Positions 29,371-38,400 of a stretch of 40,712 nucleotides of DNA are shown piece by piece. Source of the stretch: Branchiostoma floridae (lineage: Eukaryota > Chordata > Leptocardii > Amphioxiformes > Branchiostomatidae); contig NC_049979.1 in assembly GCF_000003815.2 (NCBI RefSeq), positions 1,554,754-1,595,465 of the forward strand. The letters are read 5' to 3'. The notes beneath the pieces were generated by a model. The model saw only the letters and a program-made list of their open reading frames with translations. It was not told where the DNA came from and did not search any database. The stretch's first letter is position 1; each line of letters starts with the position of its first letter. The position numbers and the translations under genes are program-made.

Positions 29371-29838
29371 TTAGGCCATGTTGATTTGATTATATGGATG
29401 ACATCCTCCGGGAACTCCAAAACTGATGCGAGCGAGCGAATAAAAAAAAAGTTTGGCAAAAAAAAAGTTCCCTTCAGTATGAAATCAAAGTGGCCAGGAA
29501 GGTTGAACAAAGGACTAAACACACATAGTATGGTATACCATGATCCTCTGGACCTGAATTTTCTGTACTGGTACCTCCCCCAACCAACAATAGATTTTTT
29601 TTTTCTTTCCGTCCTTTCACATCTTATTCTTTGACTTTAGATTCATTTTGGCATTCTATATATGGCATTAGTTATCTGTTTTCTGATACTTTTTTTCAAT
29701 CTACGGAATATTTGTGCTCATTTTACATCTGCTTTGCACAATTTATTGTGTGGTCGAAAACTTTTCTTTTTTTTGGAAATGGCAGAAAATTGGTGCGAGC
29801 GCGGATGTCATCCATATAATCAAATCAACGTGGCCTTA
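29371..29838. mobile_element. Foldback/TIR element, 468 bp
   Basis: The left end TTAGGCCATGTTGATTTGAT continues tatatggatgacatcc; the right end is its inverse (ggatgtcatccatataatca ... cgtggcctta). The TIR is about 36 bp with two mismatches. The interior has A- and T-runs and no transposase. Confidence 0.85.
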
Positions 29839-31500
29839 TGAGTCGTGATTGAATGTTTTTAGTCATCAACCTGGCGCCACCCAGCAGCTCACCCAAGGAG
29901 TCTGTGAGCTTTCGAGCTTTTCAAAGGAAATTTTCGGCAGAAGTGCGATTAAAGCTGCGTACTGCCACTGTGTACCGCTACTGTACCGATATAAATTTAC
30001 AAAGTATATATGCTTATTTTGTGACTGAATATGCGTAAATCCTACCACACAGGCGGTTTCAAGTTTAGCACTGGAAAAGACGTAAAATACCATGCTGATA
30101 GTGGAATTAAAGCCAACTTTGAAATTTTAAATTAGCACTTTAAGTACCTGCTGGTTGTGTAAAAAGAATTCTCCTATATCCTTTAAAGTAACAATGGTTG
30201 TTTCATCTCCTACCCACATGGACTCATGTGAAACCAAACGTGACCAAAGTGACACCTTGGGAAAATGTGCAACAGATATTACAGGTAGGGAGGTATGTTA
30301 GTTAAGGTGCAGGCACCTAAACCTCTAGCTCTGTATAGTTACACGATGTTATGTTTATTACGCAGCCCTGAATGGGACCAGTGTCCTCTCAATCGCTGCG
30401 CGAGACTGGCCGATGTTTTCTGGATCACCGATCCCAGTCCAATAGAACAGGACGGATTTTAAGGCCAAAAATACTGTACACTCGACTCTCTGGTGATTCG
30501 GCCGAACACCGTTGACAATGTCAATATTATGCTGGCTTTTAAGCATGGCATTACTGATGTGGATGGACACTTAGTACAGTAGGAGTTCGCTTCCTCCATA
30601 ACCCGTTCCGTATTACATTGTAGGCAATCCTACTCAACCCTACACATATCTTTATCTACATAGCCGGTATAACCGCCCTTCGGCGTATCACACCAGCACA
30701 AACATAGACAATGTATCAAATGTTTGCCATTAATAACATGTAAAACCATTGGTTATTTCTTTTTGCTATTTACTATCAGGAGATGAAGCGATTAACAACA
30801 GTTATCTTGTTTGTGACTTGAATACGACACAAGTGGAACATTTCAATACTTTATTCTCGGTATCTTACAATGTTTACAACTCATCATGGAATCCAGAATT
30901 CCACTGCACTGGCAACTTGGCCTCATGATAAGAATTGCAGGAAAACCTGTTATTACCATGGCAACAACACCCTAAAAAGAGTTCCAACCTATAGACTCCA
31001 ACAACTGGAAACAGATAACGTCATCAGGAAAAACTTTGCCTACAAACTAAGAAAAAAAGAAACAAACATCGACAAAATACAACGGAGGTTAGAAAATGCA
31101 GATGTTGGATCGGAAAATAATGTATATAGGTAGAAGATATCGTAATAGCCCATAACTGAGATCCTCGTGTGGCTGCCTGATTACAAAGTGACAGCCATTA
31201 CTAAACCAACTGATTGTTGTCCCGCATCTGTTATTAGTGTTAAAGTAACTTCCCTACACACTAAGTTGAAACAAGACATATAAACGTCATCAAAATAACT
31301 TCACACATTCCACGTTTTTCTGTACACACTACATCCTAAATCATCAAGGTAAACAAGAAATTCATGGAATAAAACAGTAAAAACCGAAGAAAAAAAAACT
31401 CCTTTACATCATAAGATATGCTTCATGCAATCTTCTCGCCACCCTGGTGTTGTGCCTTGGGGTATACTGTTTTGACTACCTTATCGTTAATACTGAAATG
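29839..31500. other. Intergenic spacer between the two genes
   Basis: It holds fragments only: a repeat tail ctggttgtgtaaaaagaatt at 30151-30170 related to the 35880 tail, and tagccggtataaccgccctt at 30661-30680, a piece of the 5924-6154 MITE in reverse. No gene is supported. Confidence 0.5.
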
Positions 31501-31523
31501 ATACATTTGACCTGATCATTTGC

Positions 31524-31924
31524 TTTATTGCACTGTCAGCAGTTTTAACCATCCCATTCAGATGGCGGGTGCCTTCACTTTGAGTTCCCCGTAAGAACTG
31601 TGATATCGACAGCGATCTTTATCGTACTGTGGGGTTGAGGCTGATTATTGTCCAGCCATCGCTGCTACAGGTATGGTTTGTGCCGCTGATACAAACCATA
31701 CAACGTGTACCTGTAGCAGCCATGACAGGACATGCACGTTCCGTTTTCCCCCGTGCTCTTGGGTACAGAGTCTTCAGCTTCCCGGTGCAAGGTCGTTTAT
31801 GCAACCTCTGTCGAAAATGTATTCTGAATCTGATCTTCATGGCACATTATTTGCATATTCACGATCTCAGGAGGACATATTTGGCCCTGACAATTTCTGC
31901 ACAAGATGTTGCTTCTCTTTTATT
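31524..31924 (-). promoter_or_regulatory. Candidate PSME4 poly(A) signals
   Basis: Read on the minus strand, AATAAA occurs at 31924-31919, just past the 20-bp array, and again at 31529-31524 within GTGCAATAAAGC. Either would give a plausible 3' UTR of roughly 0.4 or 0.8 kb. The choice cannot be made from sequence alone. Confidence 0.35.
31661..31720. other. Long hairpin downstream of PSME4
   Basis: GCTGCTACAGGTA (31661) pairs with TACCTGTAGCAGC (ending 31720); a second pairing TATGGTTTGT/ACAAACCATA lies inside. It would be in the PSME4 3' UTR if the distal poly(A) signal is used. Confidence 0.7.
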
Positions 31925-31979
31925 ATGATGTGTTTGATACAAACTTTTCTCCTGTACCATCTGGGGATGATGTGGTAAG

Positions 31980-32342
31980 ACGTTATTTGACGTAATACAA
32001 CGTTATTTGACGTAGTAAAACATTATTTGACGTAGTACAACGTTATTTGACGTAGTACAACGTTATTTGACGTAGTACAACGTTCTTTGATGTAGAACAA
32101 CATTATTTGACGTAGTACAACGTTATCAGACGTAGTACAATGTTATTCGACGTAGTACAACTTTATTTGACGCAGTATAACGTTGTCAGGCATAGTACAA
32201 CATCATTTGACGTAGTACAACGTTATTTGACGTAGTACAACGTTATTTGACGTAATACAACATTATTCGACGTAGTACAACGTCACTTGATGTAGTGCAT
32301 TTTTTGACGTAGTACGCCGTTCTCAGGCGTAATACGAAGGGG
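31980..32342 (-). repeat. 20-bp tandem array at the PSME4 stop codon / 3' UTR
   Basis: About 17 units of cgttatttgacgtagtacaa (plus strand) run in strict 20-bp register, slightly broken near 32300. The last unit, cgttctcaggcgtaatacga, carries the TGA stop and the S-Y-Y-A codons. Array units at about 32121 (cgttatcagacgtagtacaa) and 32181 (cgttgtcaggcatagtacaa) are intermediate in sequence, which suggests the array grew out of the end of the coding region. Confidence 0.9.
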
Positions 32343-32457
32343 ACACCAGGAGGTCCGTGAGCATGCAGAGCTGGTCCTCGGTGAAGCGCTGCTTGTGCTC
32401 CTGCCAGTTGTCGTGGTGCGTGCGACGGAAGTCTGACAGCGTCTTCTTCACTGTTCC
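32323..32457 (-). CDS. PSME4: PSME4 terminal coding exon with HbYX tail and stop
   Basis: The exon has 44 codons plus TGA, with acceptor CACACCTGCAG. It codes [38 protein letters not shown] and SPSYYA, almost identical to vertebrate PSME4. The last residues Tyr-Tyr-Ala form the HbYX-type motif that docks into the 20S alpha ring and opens the gate (family knowledge). The codons for S-Y-Y-A and the TGA are themselves the first, divergent unit of the 20-bp array that follows. Confidence 0.96.
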   Translation of the reverse strand, partial: GTVKKTLSDFRRTHHDNWQEHKQRFTEDQLCMLTDLLVSPSYYA

Positions 32458-35400
32458 CTGCAGGTGTGGAGCAAAAGAAACAAATAATTTAGCATGAAAG
32501 CTCATCTGTGTTGATATGATATATAATTCAAGTTTTCAACTGTCATACAACACAAAATTTTCTCACCTCGAATTTTTCGGTCGTACATCCGTCGACCGTC
32601 TTCAAGAGTGATGATTCAATTACTTTGAGCACGTGACTTAAAGACACGTGACTGATGATGAGTAATTGAATCATCACTCCTGAAGAAGGTCAACGGATGT
32701 ACGACCGAAAATTCGAGGTGAGAAAATTTTGTGTTGTATGACAGTTAAAAACTTCAATAAACAAATAATTTACCTTTCTACCCACTGATAAGCCAATGTC
32801 ATATCTGACATAATGGAGAAACTACAGTAACTATTCAACAGGCCTTGACCAGGAAAGACAGGTGATGAGTACTGTATGCACAGGTTTGAATCATTCTTAA
32901 TGTTAAGTGAAAGTTATTCATGTTGGTAGAAGTCATTCTGAGGTTTGAATATCTTCAGTAAAACTACTAAAAAAGGATCTGTTGTTCAATTGTCCATGAA
33001 CCAATATCTGCCTATTGCTTTACTGCCAACTCAGACAAAGGACTTGCTGCAAAAGGATGCATGAGATAGAGCTGTCTGGGCATTATGTGCACAGGGAGTC
33101 TTTTTTTTCAAGACTGTGAAACTGATACTGAATACAAATAAAAGAAATGAACATGGATCGAACTTGCATAACAAATTTAAACCGAAAGTTAGTTAGAAAC
33201 TGACCTCGGACAGTTAATAATGAACAGGGAGAAATAAAAACTACTTATGATGTTCTGATTTGACTTCTGACATGAGGACAATAATGGCTCTGTCATCCAC
33301 ACTGGCCATCTTCCCTCAAGCGTGTCAAAAAGACAAAAAAGGTCCACATAGTATTTAAGGTTACACTGATGATTTGGAAATACAAAACGTACCGCAATGG
33401 GCTGTGGATCGTTGAGGTGATCTCCCAACTCTAGCAGTAGCTGCGGCATCCACTCAGGCACATCGTAGGGATAGGAGAGCACGCAGGCGCACAGACCCAG
33501 TACTCCTGCATGCCTCTGGATCAGGGCTGGAACAATACAATCAAAACAGTTTAGGGATAGGAGAGCACACAGGCACACAGACCCAGTACTCCCGCATGCC
33601 TCTGGATCAGGGCTGGAGAAGGACACAATCAAAACAGTTTAGGGATAGGAGAGGACACAGGCACACAGGCCCAGTACTCCTGCATGCCTCTGGATCAGGG
33701 CTGGAGAAGTACACAATTAGAACAGTTTAGGGATAGGAGAGAATGCAGGCACACAGACCCAGTAGTCCCGCATGCCTCTGGATCAGGGCTGGAGAAGGAC
33801 ACAATCAAAACAGTTTAGGGATAGGAGAGCACACAGGCGCACAGACCCAGTACTCCTGCATGCCTCTGGATCAGGGCTGGAGAAGGACACAATCAAAACA
33901 GTTTAGGGATAGGAGAGCACACAGGCGCACAGACCCAGTACTCCCGCATGCCTCTGGATCAGGGCTGGAGAAGGACACAATCAAAACAGTTTAGGAATAG
34001 GAGAGCACACAGGCACACAGACCCAGTACTCCTGCATGCCTCTGGATCAGGGCTGGAGAAGGACACAATCAAAACAGTTTAGGGATAGGAGAGCACGCAG
34101 GCACACAGACCCAGTACTCCCGCATGCCTCTGGATCAGGGCTGGAGAAGGACACAATCAAAACAGTTTAGGGATAGGAGAGAATGTAGGAACACAGACCC
34201 AGTACTCCCGCATGCCTCTGGATCAGGGCTGGAACAATACAATCAAAACAGTTTAGGGATAGGAGAGCACGCAGGCACACAGACCCAGTACTCCAGCATG
34301 CCTCTGGATCAGGGCTGGAGAAGGACACAATCAGAACAGTTTTTTATTGAGTGAAAGAAGGCATTTACATCAGAACCCAGAGCCTTACAACCATCGCCCA
34401 TGTAAACCTTGGACCTAAACGAGGATGAATGTAGACTGAAGGTGGACTTATTTGTGCCAAAGGGGGAGTTCAGCCCATTTTGCCATGTCTGAGAGCTGTT
34501 GGTGCTAGTTTTGGTGGACTATTATCCTCACACAGAATTATATGATGATGATCCAGAGTAAGCACTTTACACCAATTTAGGCAGTAAGTCCTCCCTGAGT
34601 AAGTCCATTTTCAGACCATTGGACTTACTGTGGGCGAAAAGAGGACTATGGTCCATGGTAAGTCGTTCATAAGTACAAGGTTTGCCAAGGGGGTCCTTAA
34701 CAAGGGGAGGGGTGCATTTACATGACATTGTAACTATCCACGGCTCACTGAGTCACGTGTTCTGTATGCATGTGACGTCACAGAAGGGGTGGACTGATCA
34801 TTGCTGAAGGCCTGGAGAAGCAAAGTCAAAAATCTGGATTCAATTCCAATTTTTGTGTTCAACTTGTACATTATAGTTCAACTTTCATTCAGAAAGATCT
34901 TTAAGTCCAAAACAGTTTGGTTAAGCCTCAACCTATTTCTTTAACCTGCATCGTGCTTGACCTATTTTTCAAGCAACTTTGGAGGTACAGGTAAGCAACA
35001 AGGGAACAATGAATAAAAATTAAGAGTAAATCAGAAAAAAAAAATTACCAGCAAAGAAATCTCATAAAGGTTTTCTGGGAAAAGGGACTTTTTTTTTTTT
35101 ACAAGTACGAGCATTAAGATGTGACACACACAGAAGGAGCATGCAGCAAGCACTGCACGTACCTTGGCTGGAGGGGCCTGAGAGCAGGGCAAAGGGGCAC
35201 ACATCGGTGGCAACGTGACAGGACAGAAGAAAAAGTGTACATAAAACAAAAGCATAGAATGGAGCACAAGGGAGCAAACACAGTAGTTTATTTTACTGGC
35301 CATGGGTCCTGGAATGAAAACAACTGAGGCAATCAGGACAATAGTAATTGCAATTTTGAAAAGTTGTTTAAGCTTATAGAAGCCCTTCCTTTCAACTTGG

Positions 35401-38400
35401 ACCTGAATGAACAGCTAGCTTTCACGGGTATTTTGGAAGAGCATGCTGTCCTCAAGTATTCTTTATTCTATAGCATATATCTTTTTTCTGTATCAACATT
35501 ATCATAATATAATATTACATGTAGTTTCTGCCACAGTTGTACAGACTGAGATATGTGACTTGACCAACCATGTTACATTCTACAGGATTTATTTCCAAAG
35601 TCTACACACTTCGACCTTGTGACTTAAAACGACAGATAAACAATAGTGAAAAGGGTTGTCATGGAAACGACTCTCACCTTCCTGCACCCCTGCATCCGTC
35701 AGCTTCTTCCTCTTTGGCAACTTGGTGTGGCAGAGCTTGTTGAAGTGAACCTGAGGACGGGACAAAACTTATACAGTGTGGAGGCTACATCGGCTACATA
35801 TAGCGGCGAGAAGCAGAACTCCAGTTAGAAGCTCTGAGGAAGATGTCTGACAGACATCGAAACGTCAGCAGGTGAGAAAAACTGGTTGTGTAAAAGAAAA
35901 TTCTTTTGTCCTATGATCTACCAACCTGATGAAATTATTTTCGGGAGCATGGAGGCAAGAATGCATTCTTCCTTAGTGCGTATAACGTTGTTCTTGTGTA
36001 AGGACAAGATCTTGTATATGCTTTCCATATAGTCGTGTTGGACGAGAAAGTGCACGCAACAGACAAAATTCTAATGCAACATTGACCACACACAAGATAC
36101 TGTGTTGAATGCCATGATTGTAACTTCAAGACAACTCTTTGTGTAACTCCTTAATAAATAAAGAGAGACTTGATCCCACATCTGCAACAGTTTTTCCACC
36201 ACAGAGAGCCACACACCTGCAAGTCTTTGTCCAGGGCGATCAGGCCACATTGTAGGAAGCCACTAAGCGTGGTGCCCGCCATTTCTCTAACCTGGGGAAA
36301 CAATGAAAGAGCATTGATAAATGTTGATGAATGGCAATCATAAGTTTATGAATATTTCTGTCTGGTTGACCTCAGTCAAGAAATGACGCTTTTTGTTAAC
36401 TAGCAGTGCAATGTAGCTTTGCTATTGCTCACTTATCTAGCCATGCATGTCATATCACTCGTACTTTTCTTAACAAGTGAGATGGGTAATGTGTTTACAT
36501 ACAAAGGTCTGATGCTTGAGGGTTCAATATCCAAAATAAAGAATGCAATCCCTTACTTGGTAAAATTCCATGACCATTAAGAACTATGATCTTTCATAAA
36601 ATTCAAATTACTCCGACAACATTTCACCACTTCAATGACTATCAAGAACTATGATCTTTCATAAAATTCAAATTACTCTGACAACATTTCACCGCTTTAT
36701 GTTCTCCACACAGACTAACAAAAATGTGACAAGATTTATCATTGACCATCTGCTGTCTTGCCCTACTTACCTCTAGTTGTTCGTCCTGTAACAGTTTGAG
36801 CAGAAGTTTGCGTATATCGGCCACCACGGACTTGTTGGCCTGCACTAGGAACAGGTTACAGAACACCAATAATCTGTGGTACCTACCTCTAGTTGTTCGT
36901 CCTGTAACAGTTTGAGCAGAAGTTTGCGTATATCGGCCACCACGGACTTGTTGGCCTGCACCAGAAACAGGTTACAGAACACCAATAATCTGTGGTACCT
37001 ACCTCTAGTTGTTCGTCCTGTAACAGTTTGAGCAGAAGCTTGCGTATATCGGCCACCACGGACTTGTTGGCCTGCACTAGGAACAGGTTACAGAACACCA
37101 ATAATCTGTGGTACCTACCTCTAGTTGTTCGTCCTGTAACAGTTTGAGCAGAAGCTTGCGTATATCGGCCACCACGGACTTGTTGGCCTGCACCAGAAAC
37201 AGGTTACAGAACACCAGCACCTGCAGGAATGTCATGATGGACAGCCTCGCTCGCCACAGACCTCCAAACGCAACCTGCAAACAGGAAATCATCAGTGAGA
37301 GAGTTTTGAAGACAATTGTGTTGCCCACCTAATAACAATAACGTGATACTAGCTGCCTGATATGTAAAACCTTATCACAAGTCTATACAGGACTGTGATC
37401 CAGTGCTAATGCTATCATAATTCCATCCTGGACTGTTATCCAATGTTAATGCCTTCATAGGATCATACAGGACTGATAAACAAAATAAAAATTATAATAT
37501 GTAAAACCTTGCTGATAGTTATACTGTGACGGTCTCAAATTTTTCTTGCAATAAGCATCAAAACATGTAAAAGCCCTGCTGATATAATCTGGTCATTTTC
37601 TACTCTGTCAACCGGTCCCCTGAGTTTTTTTTCAACTCATGTCCATTTTTTTGGACTGGTCAAACATGAAAAAAATGGTTTTGCACTGGTACATTGTACT
37701 GGCACCCAACCCTAGTGGTGACCGTTGAGTGTGAAAAGAGAAACAAAATTTCACTTTCCAAAAAGTCCTTCTACGGCAACAGTTTCTTTCCCCGGACAGC
37801 ACAATTATGGAACTCTCTTGATGACTCTTTTTTCCCTCCTGTCTACAAGATATCAGCCTTCAAAACAAATGTCCACCGCTATGTCCGTGCACAATTTCGT
37901 CCTTCTTAGTTCATTGCCTTGTAGTGGTCTCGTGACCTAGCTTTGAACAATCTCGTTAAAAAAGAAAAAAAAAATTCGCTGCTGTGACGGCAGCAAACAC
38001 CAGTCTCCTGTACCTGTTTGACGGCCTCCATCGCTGTGGGGATGATGTCAGGTGACAGGTAAGCCTGCGCCACGCACGCCAGACACACCTGCGCATCCTT
38101 CTGCAGCTCATCATCCTTCTCTGTGCTCTCCAGGGGCATGATCTGGCAGGGGGGGAAGGAATGGAGCTCAATCCGGGTTTGTATTACAGTAGGGATGTGT
38201 ACCAAAACATAACATCTGGCACAGGTACTAGTTCAGGGGTTAAGGTACAGGTGCAACTATTTCACAAAGTATCTTGGTCTACAATTATGACAGAGACATA
38301 AATGGTTGACAGAATGTTTATCAGGTATATCATGAGATGAATCCATCCATCCAGAGGTTCTAAAATAAGCAGTAAGTAAAATAAAACATGATGCTTGTTT

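Noticed and set aside
31980-32320. CRISPR-like regular array
   Set aside because: Units are contiguous 20-bp repeats with no unique spacers, in an animal gene 3' UTR.
33743-34354. Plus-strand repeat protein ([11 protein letters not shown]... units)
   Set aside because: It is antisense to the 88-bp array derived from a PSME4 exon; an artefact of periodicity.
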